A stretch of 64,000 bases of DNA, from contig JACDTU010000012.1 in assembly GCA_022376465.1 (NCBI GenBank), positions 124,001 through 188,000 on the forward strand, written 5' to 3'. The position numbers and the translations under genes were made by a program. This document shows positions 1 to 10,774 of the stretch, one piece after another. This DNA comes from Cubamyces lactineus (lineage: Eukaryota; Basidiomycota; Agaricomycetes; Polyporales; Polyporaceae). The number at the start of each line of letters is the position of its first letter. Positions within the stretch are counted from its first letter, which is position 1. The notes beneath the pieces are model-generated. The model ran no database searches and was not told the DNA's origin. It saw only the letters and a program-made list of their open reading frames with translations.

Positions 1-394
1 GATGCTCATCGGGTTCCCAGCTGCGTTGCATCGAGATGAGCGTATTTTCGGAGAAGATGATAGTAGGGACACTCACGTATCGTCATCGGAATCATAGTTC
101 GCCCACTGCACAGCCAGGTTAACGAAGGCCTGTCCGGATATAATAGTGGTGGAGATTCACCTTCACAAGATATTCCTACGGACGATTCTCTGTTAGCGAA
201 GGTCCTATGGTGCTCATAATAGCATAACACACCCAAGCCGCGTTCTTCACTCTTGCCGCCTTGATGACCTCTGGATATGCAGATGTGTTCGGTGATACTG
301 CGCGGTACACATGATGGTACTAACCAACGACGAACTGTGGATCCTCCGAGCTCTCCCTACTAGACGGAGGTGACGCTTGCTTCTTCCTCGGCAT
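1..394 (-). CDS. Chromodomain protein (HP1-like), N-terminal part, cut by window edge
   Basis: Three exons on the minus strand can be joined. Exon 1 starts at the ATG whose complement is 392-394 and begins MPRKKQASPPSSRES. Splicing then gives FVVEVIKAARVKNAAW, followed by AVQWANYDSDDDTWEPDEH. The FVVEVI start, the W-x-x-Y-D-S-D-D-D-T-W-E-P core and the aromatic positions are the hallmark of a chromodomain, which in this family binds methylated histone tails. The introns have GT/AG borders: one after FVVG, one of about 100 nt after KNAAW, and one inside the Thr codon of DDDTWEP. The rest lies beyond the left edge, so it cannot be told whether this is an HP1/Swi6-type protein with a chromoshadow domain or another chromodomain protein. 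It is transcribed away from the MTC1-like gene. The fold is fairly sure; the exact protein is not. Confidence 0.72.
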
Positions 395-833
395 TATCGC
401 ACCCAGCTGCAGAAAATCCCAGGCAGATAATCTGCTCGGTTGTGCTCACAGAAGCAAGGACGGGCGAGGACAGAACGGTCAACGCAGTAGCACTGGCAAA
501 ATCCTTAGACATGCGAAGCAGCCAGGGCCCGTTTGGGTTCCAGCACGCCCAGGTGATTCTTGTGAATCAGACTAGCCTTTACTTTGAATTCGAGTGCGAG
601 GTAGAACGACGAGCGAGGTGAATGAACGAGCTAGCCGTAACTTAACGGTGGCGGAAAGTAGCATGCAACACTGCAGCCACTTCGCGATCCAGATGAGCGC
701 TTCGCGAGCATACACACGCGCCTGAGCTGCGCTTCACGATTCACTCCTCTGTTCATCTCTGCCAAAGTCTCGCCTCAGTCTCGACGCCGTCTTCCACCTT
801 GTGCAACGCTCTTCCACGCTAGCCCTGACAGAT
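395..833. promoter_or_regulatory. Shared upstream region of two divergent genes
   Basis: This stretch separates the start of the chromodomain gene (minus) from the start of the MTC1-like gene (plus), so it probably holds both promoters. I see no clear TATA box. Short open frames here have no family resemblance. Confidence 0.5.
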
Positions 834-2309
834 ATGTCTACCAAATCTAAATCCAAGCAGCAAGAGGCACTGCAGTTCCTAGACGACCTGGATAACCTCG
901 CCCCTCCGGCGGACGCGCCGTCCTCCGCTGCACCTGCCGCCCAGCCCCCTACCGAGGGGGAGGCAGAAGTCTTCGCTTTTATCGACGAGATTACTCAGAA
1001 GAGCTCGGAACCTCCGCGCTCGGCCAGCGTACACATTGACCGCCCGTTGTCAAGAGCCGGTACCCCGACTGTGAGGAAGAGTACCGAGCGCGTCAAACTG
1101 GGTACCCCCACGCCCCTCCTGCCGGGCTCAGTCCCCCTCTCCAGGACGGATTCCTCGAGTTCTCGAGTCAGCGTCGCATCTGCGAAGCAACAGGAGGCAC
1201 CGCGTCAGGAGAGCCAACCATCGTCTGCGGCACCTGCATCAGGCGGCTGGGGGTGGGGGAGCGTGTGGTCCACGGCGAGCAGCGCACTGCAGCAGGCAAA
1301 GTCTGTGGTCGATGAGCAGGTCAAGAATCTCCCGAAGAATGAACAGGCCCGGAAATGGGGCGAGGGCGTCCTCGAGTATGCAAAGGCCGCGCAACTAGAC
1401 AAGCTTGGTGGGTGGTTTCTGCCTATCTCGGCGTTTGAGAGGCTCTAACGACCTTTGGAAATATATGCATAGGCCAAGACTTCAAGCGAGTCGGACTTTC
1501 GACTCTAACCGACATTCTCAACGTGGTCGCACCGCCCATCTCGGAACACGAAGTCATCCAGGTCTGGCTGAGCCATGACATGCAAGGATACGAAGGGATC
1601 GAGAGTCTCGTGTACCGGGCGCTTTCAAGGGTTAGACAGCTGCGCTCTTCGCTTCGGTAAAAGACAAAATTGCTTATGAATGTCTATCAAGATTATGGAA
1701 CAGGTCGAGGGTGGTGACCTTGTCGTAAACCGCGGCGATGAGTCGCGTCCCAAGGATGCCGCGGACAATCAACGAGACCTGAACGCCGTCGACGGCTATG
1801 ACGCGGCTCTCAAGCTCGCCCAGGTAAAGCAATAGACTGTACGACTTGGGACATATGCTGAGCTTGGATCGCAGGCGAACCTTGAGGAATTGATGAGGCG
1901 GAACGCTAAGCCAGAACAAACCACGTCATCTTCGGCTCAGAACCCGACCACATATTCTTACGTCTACCTCCGCGTCCAACCATTCACGACTACGTATGCG
2001 CTTCCCCAGGTCCAGTCAACCAATGAGGGGCCCACGGCCGCGAGTCCTGCTGCGCAGTCATCTTTGCAGTTTCTCATCTGTCTTTCGGATCCCCACCATA
2101 ACATGATTCAGTCCACCGTCACTCAGTCCGTTCCCACGAAATGGTTGGACCTCTGGGACGAATATGATTGGGTGGAAGACTTGGTCGTTGAAGCCATCAG
2201 AATCGGCGTTGAGGTCATTGGACAGGAGTACATCGGAGCGCGGATGGGGTGGGACAAGAAGAGGGAGGGGTCGGAAGAGGGTTCGAGCAACGAGAAGGTT
2301 GCACCCTGA
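834..2309 (+). CDS. MTC1: MTC1 family protein (maintenance of telomere capping 1)
   Basis: A four-exon gene. The start at 834 begins MSTKSKSKQQEALQFLDDLD, and the FLDDLD element near the N-terminus is typical of the fungal Mtc1 family (DUF5427). A Ser/Pro-rich linker follows, then the family's W-G-W-G-S-V-W-S-T-A motif around residue 140 and an amphipathic helix. Exon 1 joins LDKLG to QDFKRVGLSTLTDILNVVAP after an intron at about 1406-1470. Two more introns (about 1630-1690 and 1823-1874) lead to the last exon, which ends WDKKREGSEEGSSNEKVAP. Near the C-terminus WLDLWDEYDWVEDLVVEAI is well conserved. Yeast Mtc1 is a cytosolic/vesicle-associated protein genetically linked to telomere capping; its biochemical role is unknown. 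Only the family is claimed here. Confidence 0.87.
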
Positions 2310-2444
2310 TCTGTGACAAGGACTACGCATATACCATCGGAACTCGCGAAAGCTTAACCCTCCTCATTGTATGGATTGCCCAGGTACAGGAGTGTAACGC
2401 GATTGATACTGTATGTATTATAGGAAATCGCTTGTGCCCTATCT

Positions 2445-3593
2445 CTACTTCTTCTCCTCTGCGGGGGGCGGCGGGGGAGGCACCGGCTTGAGTTCGTCCG
2501 GCCTCTTGGGCGAGGTGCCATCACCAACTTGCTCCCAGGGCGACAGTGCATCGAAGTTCCTGACGTTCAAACAAACTCAGCCCGGCGCCATGATAAACAG
2601 AACACGGGGTCGTACCGGAAAGCTTGGGTAAGCTGCAGCGGCTCGTAGACGACCCGTTTCCTCTCTTCGTCATAACGCAATTCGGTGTAACCCTGTGTGA
2701 AAGTAATTGAGGTCGAGTGCTATGCCAGATGGAGTGACTGCGACTGCGACTCACTGTAAGCGGGAAGTCCTTGCGGAGCGGGTGACCCTCGAAGCCTGGA
2801 ACACGCCGTTAGTGCGCGACATTGCCATCTTATTCAATTGCCGTACCGTAATCCGTAAGGATGCGACGGCTACGGCGTACTCGGTCAGATGTCATACAAT
2901 GTCAGTCATTGGACGGTACGCACAGGTCGGGGTGGTCCTTGAAGAATACACCAAACAGGTCCCAAACCTCGCGCTCGTACCTATTTGCATTTAGCGAGGG
3001 GCCGAAAAGAAGCGTTTAGGTTCAATACACACCAATCCGCACCCTTGAACACCGCCATAGCACTTGGCACGGCGTCCACCTCGCTCGCGTAGGTCTTCAC
3101 CCGGATGCGGCTAGCATACTTCACGCTGAGCAGGTGGTACACGACCTCGAACCGCTTGTCGCGCTCGGGAAAGTCAACACCAGAGATGTCCATGACGCTC
3201 TTGTACTGGCATTGGGAGTGGTCGCGAAGGAAAGTGAGCACGGGGATGACGCCAGAGGGACAGATGTAGAGCGTAAGTTCATCCTTGAGCACAGAGAACT
3301 GCTGGATGTATTTGGGGAGACACTGGATGAGGTAGGAGCCGTAGGAGTGCAGCTTCTCAGTCGCATCAGCGTATTTCGTGAGGGCCGGGTTGGGGGAAGT
3401 GGGCTCCGTGAACGGGGAGGCCGAAGCTGCTGGGTCGTTAGTTGAGAACACAGTTGTCGACCACAGAAGCGTCACCTTTTGAAGGCTTCGACGAGTGGAT
3501 AGCACGGCTCAGCTGGGTAGCAGTAGCTAACGCAGAGCGAGGGGGCGCATGGCGGAGAAGGCGGCCTGTTCTGCACGCCAGCCGGAGGGACAT
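2445..3593 (-). CDS. NDUFS3: NADH:ubiquinone oxidoreductase 30 kDa subunit (complex I, NDUFS3/NuoC)
   Basis: This subunit sits in the matrix arm of mitochondrial complex I. The start chosen gives [20 protein letters not shown], an Arg-rich presequence for mitochondrial import. A 46-nt intron with a CTAAC branch site follows AIHSSKPSK. The body then reads [19 protein letters not shown], with [20 protein letters not shown] and the family signature [20 protein letters not shown]. Small introns inside DLR and after DYG lead to [13 protein letters not shown] and [20 protein letters not shown]. It ends FDALSPWEQ followed by a proline-rich tail and EEKKstop. Every expected block is present and in order with GT-AG introns, so the gene appears intact. 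It is divergent from SPF27 with only 116 bp between start codons. Confidence 0.95.
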
Positions 3594-3709
3594 GGTTGTC
3601 GACGTCGAGGATGTGCGGGAATGACCGTCGCGCCAGAGGCGCTGAGATCCCGACGCGCTGTGTGGGCGCTTATGACCCCCTCCCTCGTCTCCTACCACAT
3701 CGTTCTAAA

Positions 3710-4548
3710 ATGTCCAATATCGCAAACGGCGACGCTCAGCCTGCAGCAATCTTCGACGCGCTACCGTACTATGATGACGAACTTGAGAAATATCCTGTGC
3801 TAAAGCAAAAAGTCGAGAAAGAACTGGCACGGGAAGGCAAGCCACCGCAAGGCCTACATCCCAAAGTACCGCCTGCCCCGACGCTCTTTGCTGTTCGTGC
3901 GCCGTGTTCACCGTCTGCCGTCTGTTCTGAGGGGCTCATCGACCAAACAACCTAGAATAATCCGTTGCTGCAAGCTGAGCTTGAGCGCGTCTCAAATCAT
4001 CAGCCACTCCCGCCACTAGACACTGCTCGATATCAATTGCCGGGTCCCGTCAAGCCAGAGGATGAGGAAGAATGGTTAGAAGCCTTGAAGAACGCCCGCG
4101 CGCAGCTTGAGCACCAGAAACTAAGGTGGGTATTTATCAATGTTATAAGTATGCATCCCGGGTTCTGAGCCACGATTGTCGTGAAGACAAACCAACTTAG
4201 CGCTGCTACAGCAGTATGGTCCCAATGCATGGCGAATCCACAATTATCTCACAGAAGCATCCGCGAAGAACGTGGAGAAAGCCCTCGAAGACCTGAAGAA
4301 CCTGACCGTAGACGTCAACCGGGAGAGGAAGAACTTCCAGGTGAGCTGCAGCCGCCTCACTACTACCGCTTGATCCTGGCTCTAACAAACATCTACAGAC
4401 CCGGCTAGGCTCTCAGTTGACTTCCCTTGAAACTAGATGGACGGAGCTGATCTCAAGTATACTCCAAATCGAGATGGCGAACGTTGCGCTAGAAGCGGAA
4501 ATCGACCGCCTGAACAAGCGGGAAGTTGAACTCGCCGCCGCGTTGTGA
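3710..4548 (+). CDS. SPF27: Pre-mRNA-splicing factor SPF27 (BCAS2 family)
   Basis: SPF27/BCAS2 is a core coiled-coil subunit of the Prp19 (NineTeen) complex in the spliceosome. The protein begins MSNIANGDAQPAAIFDALPY and continues YYDDELEKYPVLKQKVEKEL, the usual N-terminus of the family. After an intron at about 3893-3956 come NNPLLQAELERVSNHQPL and PEDEEEWLEALKNARAQLEH. A second intron (from about 4127 to 4181) restores QTNLALLQQYGPNAWRIHNY, and a third leads to the C-terminal coiled coil TRLGSQLTSLETRWTELIS, ending REVELAAAL. The whole reading frame is recovered with canonical splice sites. It is divergent from NDUFS3. Confidence 0.93.
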
Positions 4549-4845
4549 TCCGCTTCTTTCTCTTAGCCTTCTGTATTTCTAGTGTTTGTGTCATACTAGT
4601 CGCATTATCGGAACACGCGTCATAGGCCGTGCATCAGGCAGATAACAGCTCGATAAATTTGTTGCCATATGGAAACACAACCTGCTCAACAGGACGTGAC
4701 GTCCAGCATTACACAATAGTCGCAGTTCGTATGTATATGGGACGACTTTATCCCGATCAAGAACAACAGACCTCCTCGCGATAGCCTACAGCTCATTTCG
4801 GCGAGGGGTCGGCCGTAGCGGCACTAAATGACGATGGGAAAATGC

Positions 4846-5884
4846 TCAGGTGAAGCATCGTCGATACTCGGTTGGGGGAAGCGCACATGGCCACGCTCCG
4901 GTAGCAATGATCCCTTCCCAGGTCTGTTCGCAGGAACGGAAGAGGTCCAGAGCTGCTCGGGCCCTTTCCACCTGCTCGAGCCTTCGTGAGTCCCACAATG
5001 CACAATAGTCGCCTAGTCCGACCATGACACTCACTGGAATGTCACCACTCTGTCCAATGTCCCTTCCCATGAAGTGTTTCACAAGGGTCTCGAGCGGAAT
5101 CATTGTCGTCGGCTTGTGCCCAAGAGTACGGCGGAATGACATGAACAGCGCGGTGTCCCGAGTATTGATAGCAGGATGGGACAGGCCCATAACCTAAGAT
5201 GGAGCGGTGGTAAGCATCCCAGAACTCGGCGGATGGCGAGGGACGACATACGGAGAGGAAATCCCACAAGGCATAGCCTACCAGAATTTTGTCGCGGATG
5301 ATGGACGCAACTTGACGCTGAACGTCAATAAAGACAGGCGCTGCGAGACGGGAGTGCACAGGGTCATGAACATGTAGGATCGTCGCAAGGGTCGGAGTTG
5401 AAGGTGCGCACCTTCTGCCAAGTGGTGCGGCTGTAACCCCGTCTCGGCCGTTCTATAGTCACAAACCGGCTGTCTGCGGGGACCACCGCTGTCAGGATAG
5501 AGACAGGTGCAAACGATGGAGTCCGCTCACGTAGGGCGGACGCAGGTGTCGAGCAGAACGGTGCCTCGGTAGTCGGTCAATGTTACACGGCTGCGTTAGA
5601 GCCAATCAAGCCGTCAGCACGAGGGCCTGTCACGGGAGACGAGGCACGAGGGCAAACGCACGCCACCATAGGCAATCTGGAGACGATGCCATAGTACACG
5701 TACTGTGCCTGTGCGGCAACATATCTGACACGACGAGTGTGAGCCCACGGACGAGGGGCGCGTAGCATCGGCAGGGGCGGGAGGGGCGGGCGTACCTCTC
5801 GGGCGGGAAGAATCTCTGCGCGCGACTGTTGGTGCCCACTTGGGCGGGGCCGGCGTTTACGTAGTTGGGAGATGAGGAAGCCAT
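4846..5884 (-). CDS. REX4-type RNA exonuclease fold lacking the DEDD catalytic acids
   Basis: The protein follows the REX4/ISG20 3'-5' exonuclease family: AQRFFPPERYVA, then ARVTLTDYRGTVLLDTCVRP, QPVCDYRTAETGLQPHHLAE, FIDVQRQVASIIRDKILVGY, GLSHPAINTRDTALFMSFRR and a C-terminal ARAALDLFRSCEQTWEG. The residues that bind metal in active members are changed. Where REX4 has L-D-C-E-M-V, this protein has A-Q-A-Q-Y-V. In the second motif H-A-L-W-N-D-L is Y-A-L-W-D-F-L. In the third motif E-D-A-R-A is E-R-A-R-A. At least four introns with GT/AG borders were needed, and the frame is otherwise open. I used MASSSPNYV (5884) as start; an in-frame Met at 5947 is an alternative. From the sequence it is a probable pseudoenzyme rather than a broken gene, because length and flanking motifs are kept. 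Confidence 0.8.
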
Positions 5885-7517
5885 ACTATCCAGCGTCAGG
5901 GTGGGGAGCTGAAACACGTAGTCCTTTTGCGAGGGGTGAAGCGCCATGCAGAATGGGATGAACGATCGTCGAAAGCGCTGCCTTTTCTATGGATCCTGCA
6001 CGGACGCCGGGGCCACCACAAAGGGGGGCAGGCGACTTGCCCCGGAATTAAACGCAAGACACAAGGACGCGCGCATTTCCAGACGACCCTGTGTCTGCGG
6101 GAGGAGTGCCAGGCATGCTTTGGCCTGTGGCACAGAATATGCCGGAATTATTGAATTAAGTTGCTGCATTCGCGATAAGGGCCGAAGTATATGTCTCTTG
6201 GTCAGAGAAGCGACAGCTCCGGGGGCGGCTGCGATTGGCCCGACGCTGGAAGGTGGCCGATTCGGAACACGGCGTGGGCGGTTGAGGATGAAAAGAGTCA
6301 TATCAAGGGGCCAGGACATTCAAGGAAGGGCTTGTTGGCGCTGCCGACGGACTGGCCCTCGAATGCCTCCGCTGCAGCCGCAAAGCCTGTCGCGCCGCTG
6401 CCCGGGAAGCACACGAAGCTGTGCAGACACCTTATTGGTTCAGCCGCAGCCAGAGCTTTTCCTTTCTCTTAGCGTGTATCGCGGTCTACTCCAGAGCCAG
6501 ACCGCCCCCTCGCACTGAGATGGTGTCGAAAAGGCCAAGTGCGCGGCCGGAGATCGCCTAGGACACCGTCTGTCCACGCTCACATCAGTCAAAAGAACTC
6601 GAAACGATGCGGTGCTCACAATTGCACATATCTAGCAGCACCCTGGCGGCAACATGCGACGTTCCGAGTCCGAGTCCCTCGCAGTGCTATCACATCTCTG
6701 CATCTGCACGCGTCAAGGACCGGAGATTGTTGCGATCCGTCAAGAGCCCGCGGGGTGGGGTCTTGGAACGATCCCGGAATCCGAGCAGCAGCAAGCTTTC
6801 GCGTGCAAAATTGACAGTGAGATGTGCTAGGTTCCACGGCTCTCAGCTAGTTTACCTAAATCGCACGTCGCGAGGCGTTGCGCATGGACACTAGCAGCGC
6901 GCAACGTAAGCGGTAGACGGGGGAGGACTGGAGGAGCGGCGTTGAAGGAGTGTCCATCGGGCGATTGAACGGACTGGGACTCCTGGGAAAGTGACCCGAA
7001 GGCCACGCGTTCCATGGGCAGCGGGGGAAACTGGCTTGATTAAAGTGCACGAGGGGGCGCGAGTCTCGAGATGCAGATTCGGTCCTGGCGGGCAACCTAA
7101 ACGAACCCATAACCCCAATCAGGAAGCGGGCGCTACACACACCAGACGTCAACATGCTCAACTGGTCGCATCTCGAACCCAGCTCGTCCGCACCGTCCAA
7201 TCCCTCGACGATCGCAAGGCACGCGAGATGGCTCGCGCGTCGCGGGATGTAATCTAGATGGAGATCTACCCATGCGTGTAAATCGCTTGCCCTCCCCAAT
7301 TTATCAAACATGCTAGCAATACAATCGTAGTGTCTAAGAGAACCCGCTCGCGACGGTAGGACACCACTCCAACCACTTTCTCCGCTCCCGCACAATCTTC
7401 CCTCTGTCATCAGTGCATATGCAGTAATAATGAGCTCAAGTCACCGTCATTTAGACCGGCAAGATGTCCGATGCCGCGGAACCGGCGAGAAAGCCAAACC
7501 GACTGGGGGATGGTCAA
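5885..7517. other. Gene-free stretch
   Basis: No convincing gene. Several overlapping open frames exist on both strands (for example 5946-6518 plus and 6856-7410 minus), but they have random-looking composition and no recognisable motif. The left part must contain the promoter of the REX4-like gene. No repeat was found by eye. Confidence 0.5.
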
Positions 7518-9084
7518 TCAAGCGCTCGGTTGTGCATCAACGGAGGCGGACGTCTCCGACCCCGAGGCTGGTGCAGCTTGCGACTGGGAGTGAGCTTCAA
7601 GTCTCGCCCCTTCTTTCCGCGCCACGCCAACCTGCTCGAAGCTGCGCATGCCCTCCAGCCCCCAACGGCCCATCATCGCCTTATCTTCGTCCCATGGCGA
7701 GCCTGGCAGGAGACGACAGTTCAGCATCAGATCGACACGACCAGCTTCCATACTCACAGGGCGTGGTCAACATCTGTTCGCCCGTGAACACCGCGTTGGC
7801 GCCAGCCATGAAACACATGGCCTGCTGCGTCTCGTCCAGCGTCTGCCGTCCGGCGGCAAGCCGGATGATCGTTGCAGGCATGACAATACGCGCCGTAGAG
7901 ATCGTGCGAAGGATGGTTTGGTATGGCACAGGCTGCAACAACTTGAGCGTCCCGTCCACACGTTAACGTACACACTACACTCACCTCGTTATCCTCTAGC
8001 GGCGTTCCCTTAATGGGCACTAGCGCGTTGACGGGGAACGACTCAGGATGTTCTGGCATACTGTATCGGGTCAGCTCATCGGGTTCTGTTCGAGCATAGA
8101 TGGTGGACGGTCTAACTTTGCCACCTCCCATATAAGGCCAACACGGTCCTTGTCAGATTCACCCAAACCAAGGATACCACCAGAGCAGACGCTGATTCCA
8201 GCGTCCCGAACGGCGGCAATAGTGCTCAACCGGTCGTCGTAAGATCGTGTGGTGATGACCTGCAGGCATGCCTCATTCAGTTCCGTGAGATGGCTCCTGA
8301 AAATTCAGACCCACCTCAGGGTAGTATTCACGAGACGTGTCAAGATTATGGTTGTAAGCGGTCAGCCCGCTGTGGTGTTGTGCGTTAGCAAATGACAGAA
8401 GCTCTGGCAGGTGGGTACCTACGCTTCTTTGAGCTGCCGCGCTTGCTCGGGGCTCAACATCCCGAGCGTCGTGCACACTTCCATTCCCATGCCTCGGATC
8501 TCGCGCACCATCGTGAGGATGCGCTCGAACCCGCGCTTCCGACCGGAAAGGTCCCTCCATGCGGCCCCCATGCAAAAACGAGTGCTGCCGTTCTCTTTAG
8601 CTTTCCGAGCAGCTTCAAGGACAGGCTCTACGTCAACGAGCCGGGACGCCTTGGTGGGGGTTGAATAACGTGAAGACTGGGAACAGTACGAGCCTGTGGA
8701 GAGCGTTTAGATATACAGAGAGCCTCATTGTATGTCCGGACGTACAATCTTCGGAGCAGCCGCCAGCTTGAGAAAACACAGGGACGTCAGGATGACCCTC
8801 GATCATCATCCGTGATGAGACTCACTCTTAATGTTCATCAGAGTACACAACTGAATCTTGCTCGGATCGTGGTACTGTCTGTGCACGGATGCTGCCCGGA
8901 AGACGAGGTCAAGGAGAGGGCTGTCGTAAATCTCCTGGATCTCTTGCTTTGACCATGAGTGACGCGTCGGAGGAACTGCCGGTGTCGCTGCATGTGTCGC
9001 GAGAGCTCGCTTGAACTGGAGGGTAAGGCGTACGGAGGGACCTGAGCGAAACATGGCTAGAAGTTGAGGAGCGGCGGCAAACAC
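7518..9084 (-). CDS. BIO2: Biotin synthase, mitochondrial
   Basis: This radical-SAM enzyme inserts sulfur into dethiobiotin in the last step of biotin synthesis. The start at 9084 gives a basic, Ser/Ala-rich presequence suited to mitochondria ([11 protein letters not shown]), then [20 protein letters not shown] and [20 protein letters not shown]. Splicing yields the radical-SAM cluster motif C-S-E-D-C-S-Y-C. Further blocks are [94 protein letters not shown] and [20 protein letters not shown]. The 2Fe-2S region ends [20 protein letters not shown], followed by a non-conserved Ser/Ala-rich tail. All expected blocks are present with short introns, so it should be active. No BIO3/BIO4 gene lies beside it. 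Confidence 0.96.
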
Positions 9085-10416
9085 GTCTGCGTTCCCTTGC
9101 TCTGAGGGTTGTGTGCGGCGGTCGAGGCAGAAATAATGAGGTGGGGTTTGAGTGGAAGAACGGAAAAGCGGATGTGCGCAAAAGGATTGGGGAATGCTTG
9201 GGGAAGAGATCCGGCACTCATGAATCTCAGATCTAATCTATTTCACCCCACGTGATTAGACGCGACAAGTAGGACGCGTGCGATTACGGCCACTCGTCCA
9301 GCGCGTCTGTTCGAAGGTCTTCTCTATACTACTCATCTCCGTCTAACTAATGCTACCAAGTTTCTCCGTTCGTTGTTACGCCAAGGTCTCTCAGTCAAAG
9401 GAGATCAATGATGAAGCATGCCCGTACCAGCGCCTTGTAACTTCGAAGGAACGAGATAAACACGCAAGAGTCCCTGTACGCGGCATGATCAGATGTATAA
9501 TCATCAGAACGCACAACGTCCAGACATCGTTCAACTGCTGTACCCCTTATGCGAGGATGGAGAATCTATCGCTCAGCTTGGTCTGAATCATTCTGTTTGT
9601 ATTTTGCTTGCAGCCTACCGCTCGACAGTGACACTTACGACTGTGCCAACACTTCGACGACAGATCTCATGTACTACTTTGGCGCACGGACTGCAAAATA
9701 TTCGTGGTGCATTACATCATCGATAGGACTTTAGAAGCATGCATGGTGATGCTCTTCTACGATGGACGTTTTCCACTCTCCGAGACACAACGCCCGGCTT
9801 GCGGAATCGTCATATGGATTTTGATCATACCTCCAGATCTCGCGAGGGTAACCTAACCCAAATGTCTGAGGCCCTGTGTGTAGCTCAATCTTCTTCGACA
9901 ATAGCTACGAGGGCTTACTTGTTTTTTCTAGTTGCTCCACGGGAGTTACGTGGATGAAGTCCGCCCAGGAACCACACGACAGTCTCTCAAACTGCGGCCT
10001 TACTTGGTGGTGTTCCGACGTCATACCCATATTACCCACTTGGCTGTGCACGGCTGCATCGGGGTTTATCCCCACACTGCACCTGGATATACAATGCCAT
10101 CGATGGCACCTCCTCATGGTGCATTGATATTGGAGCATCGAGTACAAGAATCTGATTTGCGAGCGGCGTTTTCTGTCGAGCAAGTCTACTACTGATACAA
10201 TGTGTGATGTGGCTCTAGCGTTCGAAGTAGGAGCCAAAGGTATGCGAGGGAAAGCAAGAAGTACAAACGCTACAAATGTCCCAGAGAGGTGCAAAGAAAC
10301 AAAACAGCTGCGACGCCGCGCAACTGCAGCTGGTACACTGTGAAGGGGCATGAGATCCGCCGGGTGTGGTCAATGGGCTGGAATGGCTCACATTCATGCG
10401 CAAGGTCTCCACTCAG
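9085..10416. other. Gene-free stretch
   Basis: Lies upstream of biotin synthase (minus strand) and downstream of the small gene at 10417-10774. Only short overlapping open frames are seen, none with a recognisable family. The part next to 9085 should include the BIO2 promoter. No repeats noticed. Confidence 0.45.
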
Positions 10417-10774
10417 TCAAACGTTGCCGGCGACGGCCTGGTGGTTGGTCTGCCTGTACGGACTTCGTGCATAGTCGTGCGCATGAACACCCGGTGTCGA
10501 CCGATGTTCGCGGTCGTTGACGTTCCCTGTACCATCCAAGATCCTAGTCAGCCGCCTTCTGTGATTATGCAAAGGAGGCCAGAGTCCATTCGTAGGTAGG
10601 AAGTTTACCTTGTCGGGGCTGAACGCCTGGCGAAGCAGCAGACTTGTCTTTGTTATTGCCATCCTCCATAGATTGACGAACAAGGTCCCATTGACGAAGC
10701 GTGTAGGCGGCGAGTTCACGTGAATAGCGGGCTTTGCGAGCTTCGATGGACTGAGAGTCGCGTGCAGTGGTCAT
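10417..10774 (-). CDS. Small uncharacterised basic protein (88 residues, two exons)
   Basis: I do not recognise this protein. Exon 1 (10619-10774) encodes MTTARDSQSIEARKARYSRE followed by LAAYTLRQWDLVRQSMEDGN, then KDKSAASPGVQPRQ. A 91-nt intron has GTAAAC at its start, a GGCTGAC branch-like site and TACAG at its end. Exon 2 (10417-10527) gives NVNDREHRSTPGVHAHDYAR and ends TNHQAVAGNV. The first half is charged and predicted helical; the second is polar and rich in His/Arg/Asn. There is no signal peptide or membrane segment. A TATA box lies about 100 bp upstream of the ATG, with a pyrimidine-rich leader, which supports real and probably strong transcription. The coding call rests on the splice-restored frame and the promoter, not on homology. 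Confidence 0.6.

Noticed and set aside
4992..5045. A possible 53-nt intron near the 3' end of the REX4-like gene (GTGAGT to AAG).
   Set aside because: Removing it shifts the frame and loses the conserved ARAALDLFRSCEQTWEG; read-through keeps it.
5679..5700. A GATTGC...ATGGTGG string on the minus strand that resembles a frameshifted D-C-E-M-V motif of REX4.
   Set aside because: The frame that joins RYVA to ARVTLTDYRG has exactly the family length and is open, with Q-x-Q at the motif. The resemblance in another frame is probably chance.
5946..6518. 190-codon open frame on the plus strand.
   Set aside because: Cys/Arg-rich random-looking composition, no motif, overlapping frames of similar length on the other strand; high GC alone explains it.
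6856..7410. 184-codon open frame on the minus strand.
   Set aside because: No recognisable family or splice context; alternative frames are equally open.
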